64,000 nucleotides of DNA from Lysobacterales bacterium 15-68-25. Its GTDB lineage: Bacteria; Pseudomonadota; Gammaproteobacteria; Xanthomonadales; Rhodanobacteraceae. This document shows, piece after piece, positions 43,196 through 54,889 of the stretch; within the stretch, counting starts at the first letter, position 1; every line of letters starts with the position of its first letter. The notes beneath the pieces are model-generated. The model did no database searches, had not been told where the DNA came from, and saw nothing but the letters and a program-made list of their open reading frames with translations. Made by a program: the position numbers and the translations under genes. The DNA lies in assembly GCA_002279065.1 (NCBI GenBank), contig NCKB01000001.1, positions 333,277-397,276 of the forward strand, given 5' to 3'.

Positions 43196-46012
43196 ATGAA
43201 TCGGAAGTTGCTCTACGTTGCGTTGGGCGCAGCGCTGTCCTGGGGACTGCCTGCCATGCCGCTGCACGCCCAGACATCCGGCGGCCAGGATGCGAGTACC
43301 GCCCAGGATGCCGCGGGTGCGCCGGCCAAAAAGGCCAAGAAACTGGAAGCGGTCAACGTCACGGGTTCGCTGATTCCGCAAACCGAGATCGAAACGTCGA
43401 CTCCCGTGACCACGATCACGGCAGATGACATCAAAGCCAAAGGCTTCAGCTCCGTTGCAGAGGCACTCCAGGCCACGTCGTTCGCCACCGGTTCGGTGCA
43501 GGGGCAGCAGAGCTCGGCGTCGTTCACTCAGGGCGCTGAAACGGTCAGCCTGTTCGGTCTCAGCCCGGGCTACGTCAAGTACCTCATCAATGGCCGGCCG
43601 ATGGGTAATTTCCCGGCGCTGTACAACGGCAGTGATGTGTTCAACAACATCGCCGGTATTCCGGCAGACCTGGTTGACCATATCGACATCCTGCCGGGTG
43701 GCCAGTCTTCGCTGTACGGCTCGGATGCGATCGCAGGCGTGATCAATATCGTGCTCAAGGATCACGTGGATGCGCCGAGCATCGACGTGCGCGTCGGCGG
43801 CTACACCGGCGGCGGCGGCAGCAGCTCCCGCATTTCCGGGGCCGACAGCTGGAAGTGGGGCAAGCTCAATCTGCTGGCCGGATTCCAGTACGACGCGATC
43901 AACCCGATCTGGGGATACGATCGCAGCCTGACCGCCCAGAAGTTCCGCAGTGGCCGCACGCCGCCGTCGGCGTCCTATGACGTGGTCGAGTACAGCCTGC
44001 TGGGCAACAACAACTACCTGCAGGATCCGTCGCAGTGCGGCAACGACAGCAGCCTTTTCGGAGGCACGGAAAAGCTCAGTCAGGCGCCGGGCGGGCAGGG
44101 TCCATACTGCGGTTCGCTCTATCAGCCTGGCTACAAGACGATTACCAACCGCCAGCGCACGGGCACCGCGTACGCCCATGCGACTTACGACGTGAGCGAC
44201 AATTTCCGGCTCTACGGTGACGTGCTTTACCGTTACGCGGACACGCGATATGCGGTGGGCTCCGATTACACCTTCTGGAACAGCGCCTTCTACACCGGAC
44301 CGTTCTACGACCCCAACGTGGGTGACATCGTTGCCCTGCAGAAGGTGTTCGCGCCGGAGGAGGCGGGCGGTTACAGCAACACCTTCAACAAGCAGTTCGA
44401 CAACTCGGTGTTCTTCACGGTCGGCGGCAGCGGCACGTTTGGCCAGTCCAACTGGGATTACGACGTCGGCGTGACGCACAGCGAGGAGCATCTGACGGTA
44501 CGCAACTGGGTTCGTTTCACGCAGCCGATCGAGTCCTATTTCGACGCGATGCTTGGTCCGAACCTAGGCCCGGATCCCTTCTTCAACTACTACCCGACGT
44601 ATTCGCCGAATTACACGAAGTTCTTCTCTCCGATCCCGGTCAGCGATTTCAATAGCTTCACCGGCTACGTGCCCACCCGCTCCAAGACCTGGGACAACCT
44701 CCTGCGTGCGCAGTTGACCAACGCGTCGTTGTTCTCCCTGCCGGGCGGCGACGCAGGCCTCGCAATCGTTGCCGAGGGCGGCAACTCGGGCTGGGACTAC
44801 ACGCCTGACCCGGGCTTGCTCAACGGCAACGTCTGGGGCCAGACCGACGTGATTGGCAATGGCCATCGTAGCCGCAACGCATTGACCGCCGAGCTGCGCC
44901 TGCCGGTGTTCAACCAGCTGACGCTGGACGTCTCCGGTCGCCGCGATTCGTACAAGGCGGCCGGCCATACGCTGAGCAAGAGCACCTACATGGCGGGTGT
45001 GGAATACCGGCCGTTCGAGTCGCTGCTCCTGCGCGGGCGCTACGGCACCGCCTTCAAGGCGCCGACCCTGTCCGACGAGTTCCAGGGTCTGAGCGGCTAT
45101 TACGCCTTCGTGCCGGACTACTACAACTGCGCGAAGCTCGGCTACAGCCCGTCGCAGATCGACCAGTGCCCTGTGAACTACTCGCAGACCCAGGTCTTCG
45201 GCCAGCAGGCCGGTAACCCTGCGCTGAAGCCGATCAACGCCAAGGTGTGGTCCTATGGCGCGGTGTGGGCGCCCGTCACTGGTCTCAGTTTCAGCCTCGA
45301 TTACTTCCACACGAGCATCAACAACGAGGTCAATCAGGAGAGCGCGTCGGCCCTCACGCTGACGGAGTACGAGTGCCGCACCGGCATTCTGGACATCACC
45401 TCGCCCACGTGCACGGCTGCGCTTTCCCAGGTGACGCGGGACGCGCTGGGCAACATCGTTCAGATCTTCACGCCCAAGGTCAACGTCTCCAAGGAGGTGA
45501 CCAACAACATCATCGCGCACGCGAGTTGGCTGACCGATCTGGGGTCGTATGGAAGCCTGCTGCTGCAGGGGTCGTACTCGGATACGTTCAAGCACACGCG
45601 CCAGGCCTACGCGGGCGACCCGAATATCGACCTGCTCCGAAACCCCTACTACAGCACCGACTTCAAGACCAAGGGGAACGCAACGGTCACCTGGTCGAAG
45701 AACGCCTGGTCGGCATCGCTGTACGTGGATCGTTACGGCAGCTCGCCCAACGTGTACTCGACGTTGACCGCAACGTCCAAGTCGTCGCCTCTGGCAGGTA
45801 CGCTTGCGCCCTGGATCCTTTACAACGCAAGCGTGCGTTATCAGGTCTCCAGTGCTCTCCAGGTGTCCCTGCTGGTCAACAACCTGTTCAATACCATGCC
45901 GCCGGTGGACCACACCTACAGCGGTTCCAGCGGAACGCCCTACAACGTCAACAACTACAACGTGTTCGGTCGGGCGTTCTATCTGGAGGCGAACTACAAG
46001 TTCGGCAAATAG
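43196..46012 (+). CDS. TonB-dependent outer-membrane receptor
   Basis: A 938-residue receptor. The signal peptide (LLYVALGAALSWGLPAMPLHAQ) is followed by a low-complexity Ala/Lys stretch, a TonB-box-like KLEAVNVTGSLI, and the plug (STPVTTITADDIKAKGFSSVAEALQ, then LPGGQSSLYGSDAIAGVINIVLK). The barrel fills the remainder and ends in EANYKFGK. It lacks the STN signalling domain. It belongs to the large-barrel xanthomonad-type receptors for diverse substrates. The divergent secreted prolyl oligopeptidase suggests peptides, but this is inference. GAGGGGAG lies seven bases before the ATG. Confidence 0.94.
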   Translation: MNRKLLYVALGAALSWGLPAMPLHAQTSGGQDASTAQDAAGAPAKKAKKLEAVNVTGSLIPQTEIETSTPVTTITADDIKAKGFSSVAEALQATSFATGSVQGQQSSASFTQGAETVSLFGLSPGYVKYLINGRPMGNFPALYNGSDVFNNIAGIPADLVDHIDILPGGQSSLYGSDAIAGVINIVLKDHVDAPSIDVRVGGYTGGGGSSSRISGADSWKWGKLNLLAGFQYDAINPIWGYDRSLTAQKFRSGRTPPSASYDVVEYSLLGNNNYLQDPSQCGNDSSLFGGTEKLSQAPGGQGPYCGSLYQPGYKTITNRQRTGTAYAHATYDVSDNFRLYGDVLYRYADTRYAVGSDYTFWNSAFYTGPFYDPNVGDIVALQKVFAPEEAGGYSNTFNKQFDNSVFFTVGGSGTFGQSNWDYDVGVTHSEEHLTVRNWVRFTQPIESYFDAMLGPNLGPDPFFNYYPTYSPNYTKFFSPIPVSDFNSFTGYVPTRSKTWDNLLRAQLTNASLFSLPGGDAGLAIVAEGGNSGWDYTPDPGLLNGNVWGQTDVIGNGHRSRNALTAELRLPVFNQLTLDVSGRRDSYKAAGHTLSKSTYMAGVEYRPFESLLLRGRYGTAFKAPTLSDEFQGLSGYYAFVPDYYNCAKLGYSPSQIDQCPVNYSQTQVFGQQAGNPALKPINAKVWSYGAVWAPVTGLSFSLDYFHTSINNEVNQESASALTLTEYECRTGILDITSPTCTAALSQVTRDALGNIVQIFTPKVNVSKEVTNNIIAHASWLTDLGSYGSLLLQGSYSDTFKHTRQAYAGDPNIDLLRNPYYSTDFKTKGNATVTWSKNAWSASLYVDRYGSSPNVYSTLTATSKSSPLAGTLAPWILYNASVRYQVSSALQVSLLVNNLFNTMPPVDHTYSGSSGTPYNVNNYNVFGRAFYLEANYKFGK

Positions 46013-46043
46013 GGCGAAATGCTGGCATCGGCCAGTTGCGTTG

Positions 46044-46076
46044 AAAAAAGGCCTCGCCCTAGGGCGAGGCCTTTTT
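46044..46076. terminator. Bidirectional terminator between TonB receptor and hppA
   Basis: AAAAAGGCCTCGCCCT (46045-46060) is followed at once by its exact complement ending GGCCTTTTT (46061-46076). It is a perfect 32-base palindrome with A and T tracts on both sides, serving both convergent genes. Confidence 0.95.
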
Positions 46077-46096
46077 CTGTCCCGGAGGAACGCGTT

Positions 46097-48166
<2,070 letters not shown>

Positions 48167-48325
48167 CGGAACCTCCCCATGAGTCGTTACCGTGGTGCCG
48201 GGCGGTTCGGGAACGCGCCCGAGATGGCCGTCTAGAGATCAGGCGGTCCCGGCGAGTATAGGCAGAGCGTGTGACGGTCGCCGTTGTGCGCTGCAATGCG
48301 TTGCGGCCCGGCAGCCTTGGGGCAC

Positions 48326-48354
48326 AAAAAAGGCGGCGCCGAAGCGCCGCCTTT
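48326..48354 (-). terminator. Intrinsic terminator of the RcnB-like gene
   Basis: On the minus strand AAAGGCGGCGC (48354-48344), loop, GCGCCGCCTTT (48339-48329), then further Ts to 48326. It is an 11-pair stem with a U tract 28 bases past the stop. Confidence 0.9.
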
Positions 48355-48382
48355 CCGGATCGTCAATCGAGCCGCAGCCCGA

Positions 48383-48784
48383 TCAGTGCAGCACCTGGTC
48401 CAGGATGATGCCGGTGGCGATGCCGATCAGCAGGTACTGGCCGTCGTCGGAGCGCACCCAGTGGTAGCCGCGCGGCGGCTCACGCAGGCGGTATTCGCGG
48501 TAGTCGTGGACCACGTAGACCGGACCGTCGTAGCGATGGCCGCGCTCCCAGCGGTGACCCGGCGGCACCCAGTCGCGATCGTGGCCGCGGCCGTGACCTC
48601 GCCCGTGGCCGCGGTCGTCGTCCCAACCGTAGCCGTCGTCATCGTCGCCGCGATCGTGGCCGTGGCCATGGCCGCGGCCCTGCCAGCCATGGTCTCCGGC
48701 GGGGGCGGGCGCCGGCTGGGCCATGGCCAGTCCGCCGCAGGTCGCCAGCGCAGTCGCAAGCAGCATGGAAGTGAGCAGTTTCAT
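48383..48784 (-). CDS. RcnB-like periplasmic protein with His/Asp/Gly-rich stretch
   Basis: A 133-residue secreted protein. The signal peptide (MKLLTSMLLATALATCGGLAMAQ) precedes a stretch (about 33-72) of GHGHGHDRG and RGHGRGHGRGH repeats with acidic DDDDGYGWDDD. The C-terminal part, VPPGHRWERGH...YREYRLREPPRGYHWVRSDDGQYLLI, is the RcnB domain, ending in a hydrophobic segment. RcnB in E. coli takes part in Ni/Co homeostasis. The histidine-rich region could bind metals, but this is inferred. It sits between hppA and pfp. Confidence 0.85.
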   Translation of the reverse strand: MKLLTSMLLATALATCGGLAMAQPAPAPAGDHGWQGRGHGHGHDRGDDDDGYGWDDDRGHGRGHGRGHDRDWVPPGHRWERGHRYDGPVYVVHDYREYRLREPPRGYHWVRSDDGQYLLIGIATGIILDQVLH

Positions 48785-48921
48785 GGCGTCCTCCTTCTGG
48801 ACGTCGGCCGGGATCGGCCTTTGCGTTGTTGCACCCGAAAGCCTATGGAGCCGAGCCTGAATCGAATGCCTGTCGTGGCCATCAACGTTTCAGACAGGGG
48901 TCATCAAGCTGAGTCATTCGT

Positions 48922-50193
48922 TCATTCTTGCTTCGGGGGCAGGCGCCTGGCTACCGGTGCCAGGCGCAGGTTGCCGTAAGCGGGAAGTCCGTCACGTCTC
49001 CACGGAAGCGGGGCCTCGCCGGCGATCAGCGGCGACAGGTACCGGCGGGCGGCGGCAGTGATGCCGAAGCCGTCGCGCCGGATGAAGTTCTTCGGCATCT
49101 TCTTTTCCTTGTTGGCGATCTTCGCCAGCGGCGCCGGCTCGATCTTCCAGCGGTAGGGCGCGTCGGAGGTGCGGACGATCACCGGCATCACCGAGTTCAT
49201 GCCGGCCAGCGCATAGTCGACCGCCGCCTTGCCCACCGCGTAGGCCTGCTCTGCATCCACCTTCGAGGCCGCGTGACGGGCCGAGCGCTGCAGGTAGTCG
49301 GGCAGCGCCCAGTGGTACTTGTAGCCGAGCTTCTCCTTCACCAACTGGGCCAGCACGGGGGCCACACCGCCCAGCTGCGTATGGCCGAACGCATCGCGCG
49401 TGCCCGCCTCGGCCAGGAACTGCCCCTGGGCGTTGCGCACGCCTTCCGACGCCACCACGGTGCACCAGCCGACGCGTTCCACCGTGGCCTTCACCTTGGC
49501 CAGGAAGGTGGATTCATCGAACGGGACTTCCGGGAACAGGATGATGTGCGGTGGGGCGTCCTCGCCTTCGCCGGCCAGCCCGGCGGAGGCCGCGATCCAG
49601 CCGGCGTGGCGACCCATCACTTCAAGGATGAATACCTTGGTCGAAGTCTCCGCCATCGAGGCCACGTCCAGGCTGGCCTCCAGCGTGGAGACCGCCGTGT
49701 ACTTGGCGACCGAGCCGAAGCCCGGACAGCAGTCGGTGACCGCCAGGTCGTTGTCCACCGTCTTGGGCACGCCGATGCAGCGGATGTCGTAGCCCATGGC
49801 CTTGCCGAGCTGCGAAACCTTCAGTGCGGTGTCGGCCGAGTCGTTGCCGCCGTTGTAGAGGAACCAGCGTATGTCGTGGGCGCGGAACACCTCGATCAGC
49901 CGCTCGTACTCGGCCCGGTTCGCCTCCAGCGACTTGAGCTTGTAGCGGCAGCTGCCGAACGCGCCGCCCGGCGTGTGGCGCAGGGCGGCGATCGCGGCCT
50001 TGGTCTCCCTGGTGGTGTCGATCAGATCCTCGCGCAGCGCACCGAGGATGCCGTTGCGCGCGGCGTACACCGGCACGCCTTTCGCACGCGCGGCTTCGAT
50101 CACGCCGGCGGCGGTCGCGTTGATCACGGAGGTGACGCCGCCCGACTGCGCATAGAGGAGACGGCCTGGGGTGCTGCGGGTGGCACGGGACAT
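48922..50193 (-). CDS. pfp: Pyrophosphate-dependent 6-phosphofructokinase
   Basis: A 423-residue phosphofructokinase. YNGGNDSADTALKV has Asp where ATP enzymes have Gly, and GVPKTVDNDL has the paired lysine; both are the hallmark of PPi use. MGRHAGWIAASAGLA and HTQLGGVAPV complete the active site. The reaction, fructose 6-phosphate plus PPi to fructose 1,6-bisphosphate, is reversible, so it can serve both glycolysis and gluconeogenesis. The ATG at 50193 is the family start; the 144 upstream codons are noise. It is divergent from adk. Confidence 0.96.
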   Translation of the reverse strand: MSRATRSTPGRLLYAQSGGVTSVINATAAGVIEAARAKGVPVYAARNGILGALREDLIDTTRETKAAIAALRHTPGGAFGSCRYKLKSLEANRAEYERLIEVFRAHDIRWFLYNGGNDSADTALKVSQLGKAMGYDIRCIGVPKTVDNDLAVTDCCPGFGSVAKYTAVSTLEASLDVASMAETSTKVFILEVMGRHAGWIAASAGLAGEGEDAPPHIILFPEVPFDESTFLAKVKATVERVGWCTVVASEGVRNAQGQFLAEAGTRDAFGHTQLGGVAPVLAQLVKEKLGYKYHWALPDYLQRSARHAASKVDAEQAYAVGKAAVDYALAGMNSVMPVIVRTSDAPYRWKIEPAPLAKIANKEKKMPKNFIRRDGFGITAAARRYLSPLIAGEAPLPWRRDGLPAYGNLRLAPVARRLPPKQE

Positions 50194-50380
50194 GAGGGCT
50201 CCTTGGATCGTTCGTTTCGCCGCGTCAATTCGACTTTGGCAGGACAGACAGACACTTGGCGTGTTGGTGGGGCGGGATTGGTTTGACGCCCCCCGGGGCC
50301 AGACGGTACTTTGAATGCCATTTTGATGAATCCGGCGAAGGCCCGCAGCGTGCGGTCCGACGCGGATGGTGTGGAGCATT

Positions 50381-50962
50381 ATGCGACTCGTGCTACTCGG
50401 CGCGCCCGGTTCGGGCAAGGGAACCCAGGCCGGCCGTCTCAAGGCCGAACTCGGCGTCCCGCACATCTCTACCGGCGACATGCTGCGCGCCGCCGTGGCC
50501 GCGGGCACTCCGCTCGGCATGAAGGCCAAGGCGGTGATGGATGCCGGGCACCTGGTGTCCGACGACATCCTGCTCGGCATGCTGGAGGAGCGCCTGGTGC
50601 AGGACGATGCCCGCAAGGGATTCATCCTCGATGGCTACCCGCGCAACCTCGCCCAGGCCGCCGCGCTGGACGAGCTGCTGGCCAAGATCGGCCAGCCGCT
50701 GGACGCGGTGGTCAAGCTTGAGGTGCCGAACCAGGCGATCATCGAACGCTGCGAGCTGCGCTTCGCGGCCGAAGGCCGGGCCGACGACAACCCCGACACC
50801 GTGCGTCGTCGTCTCGGCGTGTATGCCGAACAGACGGCTCCGGTGGCCGATTTCTATTCCCGCCGCGGCAAGCTGCAGGTGGTCGATGGCGTGGGCGACC
50901 TCGACGAGGTCACCGCCCGGGTGAAGCGGGCGCTGGCCGGCGACTCGGCCACGGTGAACTGA
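50381..50962 (+). CDS. adk: Adenylate kinase
   Basis: A 193-residue enzyme interconverting AMP, ADP and ATP. The P-loop GAPGSGKGTQA, the AMP-binding HISTGDMLRAAV and FILDGYPRNLAQAAAL are present. The LID is the short type (AEGRADDNPDTVRRRLGVY), with no zinc or long insertion, as in Xanthomonas. E. coli Adk is 214 aa by comparison. The ATG at 50381 gives the family N-terminus MRLVLLG. It is followed by mpl after 122 bases. Confidence 0.97.
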   Translation: MRLVLLGAPGSGKGTQAGRLKAELGVPHISTGDMLRAAVAAGTPLGMKAKAVMDAGHLVSDDILLGMLEERLVQDDARKGFILDGYPRNLAQAAALDELLAKIGQPLDAVVKLEVPNQAIIERCELRFAAEGRADDNPDTVRRRLGVYAEQTAPVADFYSRRGKLQVVDGVGDLDEVTARVKRALAGDSATVN

Positions 50963-51084
50963 CCCGGCACGCTTTCCGCGTGCGTGTGATTCCAGCGGCA
51001 GCGCCCGGTGCGCTGCCGTTGTCGTTTCCGGCGGGATACTTTCCTCCGGCGCGCCCGGCGCGATGATCTCCAGAAGGACTCTCC

Positions 51085-52449
51085 ATGCGTCTGCACATCC
51101 TCGGTATCTGCGGCACCTTCATGGGCGGCGTGGCGGCGCTCGCGCGCGAGCTCGGCTATGCCGTGGAAGGCAGCGATGCCAACGTCTACCCGCCGATGAG
51201 CACCCAGCTCGAGGCGCTCGGCATCCGCCTGATGGAAGGTTACGCCGCCGGGCACCTGCAGCCGGCGCCGGATCTAGTGGTCGTCGGCAATGCGATGACC
51301 CGCGGCAACCCGGCCATCGAGTACATGCTGGACGAGCAGCTGCGCTATGTCTCCGGCCCGCAGTGGCTGGGCGAGACGCTGCTGCCCGGTCGCGAGGTGC
51401 TGGCGGTGGCCGGCACCCACGGCAAGACCACCACCACCAGCCTGCTGGCGCACCTGCTGGAGAGCGCCGGCATGGCGCCTGGTTTCCTGGTCGGCGGCGT
51501 GCCGGGCAACTTCGGCGTCTCGGCGCGGCTGGGCGAGGGCAGGCCCTTCGTGATCGAGGCGGACGAATACGACACGGCGTTCTTCGACAAGCGCTCGAAG
51601 TTCGTGCACTACCGGCCGCGCATCGCCATCCTCAACAACCTCGAGTACGACCACGCGGACATCTTCCCGGACGTGGCGGCGATCCAGCGCCAGTTCCACC
51701 ACCTGGTGCGTACCGTGCCGGGCAACGGCCGGCTCATCGTCAACGCGCACGACGCCTATCTGTCCGAGGTGCTGGCGATGGGCTGCTGGACGCCGGTGGA
51801 GACCTTCGGCATCGGCGAGGGCGACTGGCAGGCCGAGCTGGTCGAGGCGGACGGCACCCGCTTTGCGGTGAGCCGTCGCGGCGAACGGCTGGGTGAGGTC
51901 GCCTGGCCGCTGCTGGGCCGGCACAACGTGATGAACGCGCTGGCCGCGCTGGCCGCGGCGGCGGCTGCCGGTGCCGATCCCGTGGCACTGCTGCCGGCGT
52001 TCGCCGACTTCCGCAGCGTGGCGCGGCGCATGGAGCAGGTGGCCGAGGTCGACGGTATCACCGTCTACGACGATTTCGCCCACCACCCCACGGCGATCGC
52101 CACCACGCTGGCCGGGCTGCGCGCGAAGGTCGGCGATGCGCGGATCCTCGTGGCGCTGGAGCCGCGTTCGAACTCGATGCGGCTCGGCGCGCACGCCGAG
52201 GGCCTGGCACCCTCGCTGGCCGATGCGGATGCAGTGGTGTTCCTGCATCGTCCCGAGCTGCCTTGGGATGCGCAGAAGGTCACCGGCGCGCTCGGCGGCC
52301 GCGGCCGCACCGTGCCGACCGTCGATGCGTTGATCGACGCGCTGCAGGCGGCGGCGCGGCCCGGGGACCACGTGGTGTTCATGTCCAATGGCGGCTTCGA
52401 GGCGGCACCGCGGCGATTCGCCGGGGCGCTGCGCACCCGCGCCGGCTGA
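51085..52449 (+). CDS. mpl: UDP-N-acetylmuramate:L-alanyl-gamma-D-glutamyl-meso-diaminopimelate ligase
   Basis: A 454-residue Mur ligase that reattaches recycled tripeptide to UDP-MurNAc in peptidoglycan recycling. MRLHILGICGTFMGGVAALA is the UDP-binding N-terminus, VAGTHGKTTTTSLLAHLLE the ATP P-loop, and VYDDFAHHPTAIATTLAGLR the C-terminal Mur motif. The extended N-terminus, LGICGTFMGG in place of the MurC GIGGxGM, identifies Mpl. Length matches E. coli (457). It ends one base before a convergent permease gene. Confidence 0.97.
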   Translation: MRLHILGICGTFMGGVAALARELGYAVEGSDANVYPPMSTQLEALGIRLMEGYAAGHLQPAPDLVVVGNAMTRGNPAIEYMLDEQLRYVSGPQWLGETLLPGREVLAVAGTHGKTTTTSLLAHLLESAGMAPGFLVGGVPGNFGVSARLGEGRPFVIEADEYDTAFFDKRSKFVHYRPRIAILNNLEYDHADIFPDVAAIQRQFHHLVRTVPGNGRLIVNAHDAYLSEVLAMGCWTPVETFGIGEGDWQAELVEADGTRFAVSRRGERLGEVAWPLLGRHNVMNALAALAAAAAAGADPVALLPAFADFRSVARRMEQVAEVDGITVYDDFAHHPTAIATTLAGLRAKVGDARILVALEPRSNSMRLGAHAEGLAPSLADADAVVFLHRPELPWDAQKVTGALGGRGRTVPTVDALIDALQAAARPGDHVVFMSNGGFEAAPRRFAGALRTRAG

Positions 52450-52450
52450 T

Positions 52451-53863
52451 TCAGGCCGGCGGCGGGTCGAAGCAGGGCGTGCGGCGCTGGTACTCGCGTT
52501 GCGCGGCGAACCACACGCCCAGCCCGAAGCTGATCGCCACCAGCGCCAGCAGCGCGCCGCCCAGCTCCATGCCTAGAAGGCCGAGCAGCACGTAGCCACC
52601 CCAGTAGCTGCCCATCGCGCCCAGCACCACCACCAGGTTGACGACCCCGCGGCCGAAGCTTCCCTCTGGCCCGATCAGGTGTACCGCCAGCGCCACCAGG
52701 CTGGCGGCCGCGCCCACGATCGCCGCGGTCAGCAGCATCCGGCCGGGCTCGGTGGCATGCACCAGCACGATGCCCAGCGCGGTGTAGGCCAGCGCACTCA
52801 GCACGGTCACCGGCACCAGCAGCAGCAAGGCATGCACCAGGGTCTTCTGGTACTCGCTGCGGCTGGCCGGTGCCAGCGTGAGATAGAGGTCGGCCAGGTT
52901 GGGGCGCATCCGCAGCATGCCGCGTCCCAGCTGCGGAAACCGGCTCAACGACAGCAGCACGGCGTAGGCGCCGATCACTGCGGCGTTGTAATGCGGCCGG
53001 TGCAGGATGGCAAAGAAGTACGCCGCGACGATCGCGGCCACCAGCACCATGCGCAGCGCGATGGCCTCTGGGTTGTCGTGAGGCAGCAGCAGGCTGCGGA
53101 TCAGCGCCATGCGCTGGCGCGCCCCGGGATGGCGGCGATAGGCCGCCATCGCCCGCTCCATTGCCCGTTGCGCCGTGCCGTCGAACCAGCCCTGGATGCG
53201 CTTGGCGATCGCGCCGCGCGCGGGCCGTCCCTCTGTCGCCCGTGACCGCATCCTTCCGAGGCCGGTGCTCTCCAGCGGGGAAGTGTCCGGCTCGATGTCC
53301 TCGATGCGTAGCAGCGGGCGGAATACCAGCCGGAGCGCGAGCATGGCGGCGAGCGCCAACAATGCGGGGGTCCATGGCGAGCGCAGGGCGATGTCGACGA
53401 CGCGCTCGGCCAGTTGCGGCTTCCAGATGACGGCGATGAATCCCGCCCAGATCAGCAGGCCGACCGGCTTGCCGGTGCCGCTGGCCAGACCGACCGCCAT
53501 GACCAGCAGCAGCCCGGCTGCGGTGAGTGTTGCGTAGTGCACGCCGCAGAGTGCCGCGAGCGCGGCCGGCAGGCCTGCCCACAGCAGCAGGTCCAGCGCA
53601 CCGGCGCCGGCGAGCCGGTTGCGGAAGCCGGGCAGCAGGAAGCTCTCCGGGCGGCATAGCCCGCGCAGCACCTGCCCTTGGCCAACGTGCCAGAACCATC
53701 CGCCGAACACGATGACGTTGATTCCGATACCGGCCAGGCCAGTGTCGCCGCGGACCGACCACGCCAGCAGGCCCATGCCGCACAGCCACAGGCCTCCAGT
53801 CAGCACCACCAGCACCGCCATCTGCCGCCACAACAGCAGCGACAGTTGCCAGACCGCCCTCAT
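52451..53863 (-). CDS. ABC transporter membrane protein (permease)
   Basis: A 470-residue inner-membrane protein with about 10-12 hydrophobic helices. Two hydrophobic blocks (10-185 and 285-455) are separated by a charged cytoplasmic loop (about 190-280, RIEDIEPDTSPLESTGLGRMRSR region). It has no recognisable substrate motif. Its start overlaps the ATPase gene's stop by four bases (ATGA), so the two form one transporter. The ATPase resembles export types, so export or membrane remodelling is more likely than import. The substrate is unknown. Confidence 0.83.
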   Translation of the reverse strand: MRAVWQLSLLLWRQMAVLVVLTGGLWLCGMGLLAWSVRGDTGLAGIGINVIVFGGWFWHVGQGQVLRGLCRPESFLLPGFRNRLAGAGALDLLLWAGLPAALAALCGVHYATLTAAGLLLVMAVGLASGTGKPVGLLIWAGFIAVIWKPQLAERVVDIALRSPWTPALLALAAMLALRLVFRPLLRIEDIEPDTSPLESTGLGRMRSRATEGRPARGAIAKRIQGWFDGTAQRAMERAMAAYRRHPGARQRMALIRSLLLPHDNPEAIALRMVLVAAIVAAYFFAILHRPHYNAAVIGAYAVLLSLSRFPQLGRGMLRMRPNLADLYLTLAPASRSEYQKTLVHALLLLVPVTVLSALAYTALGIVLVHATEPGRMLLTAAIVGAAASLVALAVHLIGPEGSFGRGVVNLVVVLGAMGSYWGGYVLLGLLGMELGGALLALVAISFGLGVWFAAQREYQRRTPCFDPPPA

Positions 53864-54789
53864 GCCAGCTCCACGAACAGGTCTTCCAGCGTGGGTGTCT
53901 CGATCTGCACGGTGGCGCTTTCACGGGTAGCCAACGCCTGCAGGCTATCCGGCACCGGGTCTTCCACCAGCAGTTCGGCGCGTGCACCTTTCACGCTCGT
54001 CTTGAGCAGGCCGGCGACGACCGGTGCGTGCGGCCAGCCGCCCTCCCGCGTAAGCACCACACGGCGCAGCCGGGCGCGCAGCTCGGCCAGCGGCCGGGTG
54101 AACTGGATCTGCCCGTCGCGCAGCAGGGCGATGTCCGCCTCGGCGCGCTCCAGGTCGGCCGTGATGTGGGTGGAGAAGATCACCGTCTTGTCCGGCCCGC
54201 GCATCAGTTCCAGCAACTCGGCCATGAAGGCGCGGCGGGCCTGCGGATCGAGGCTGGCGACCGGTTCGTCGAGCACCAGCAGGTCCGGCTCGGGGGCGAT
54301 TGCCCGCACGATCGCCAGCTTCTGCCGCTGGCCCTGCGAGAGCTGGCCGATCTTCTGCTTCGGGTCCAACTGCCAGTCACCGATCAGGCGGTCGGCCAGC
54401 GGCTTGTTCCAGCGCGAATAGAAAGCCGCAGTGAAGTCGAGGTAGGCACGTACCTTCATCCACGGAAACAGGTCGAAGGTCTGCGGCACAAAGCCGATGC
54501 GATGCATGCGCTCGCCGCCCGGCTCGGTCATCGGCTCGCCGAACAGCGAGATCTCGCCGCCGTCGATCGGCGACAGCCCGAGCAGGCAGCGCAGCAGGGT
54601 GGTCTTGCCGGCACCATTGCGGCCGAGCAGGCCGATCACCCGGCCGGCCGGCACCGTCCAGTCGAGCCCGCGAAGGACCTCCCGCCTGGCGAAGGATTTC
54701 TCCAGGCGCTGCACCGAGATGACCGCGGGCGACGCCGCCCGCGGATGCGGCGGAAGCTTGGGGGCTGGCGAAAGATCGAAGAGGGACAT
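53860..54789 (-). CDS. ABC transporter ATP-binding protein
   Basis: A 309-residue ATPase. Walker A is GLLGRNGAGKTTLL (about residue 55), the Q-loop FVPQTFDLFPW, the signature LSQGQRQKLAIVRA, Walker B LLVLDEPVASLD and the H-loop FSTHITADLE. The C-terminal 80 residues form an extra domain, typical of CcmA/YhaQ-type exporters of two genes. The ATG at 54789 gives the expected N-terminus. It is coupled to the permease gene and divergent from the LON-domain gene. Confidence 0.94.
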   Translation of the reverse strand: MSLFDLSPAPKLPPHPRAASPAVISVQRLEKSFARREVLRGLDWTVPAGRVIGLLGRNGAGKTTLLRCLLGLSPIDGGEISLFGEPMTEPGGERMHRIGFVPQTFDLFPWMKVRAYLDFTAAFYSRWNKPLADRLIGDWQLDPKQKIGQLSQGQRQKLAIVRAIAPEPDLLVLDEPVASLDPQARRAFMAELLELMRGPDKTVIFSTHITADLERAEADIALLRDGQIQFTRPLAELRARLRRVVLTREGGWPHAPVVAGLLKTSVKGARAELLVEDPVPDSLQALATRESATVQIETPTLEDLFVELA

Positions 54790-54889
54790 CCGTGCTCCTG
54801 ATTGATGGCTCGTCCGTCGGGACGGCAGGTCGCGCATCGTCCATCGGAGCGACAGGTTCCGGCAACCGTCGGCCGCTACACTTCAACGC

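Noticed and set aside
50280..50312. Promoter of adk (TTGACG near 50282)
   Set aside because: The -35 is good, but the -10 at the right spacing matches consensus at only three positions.
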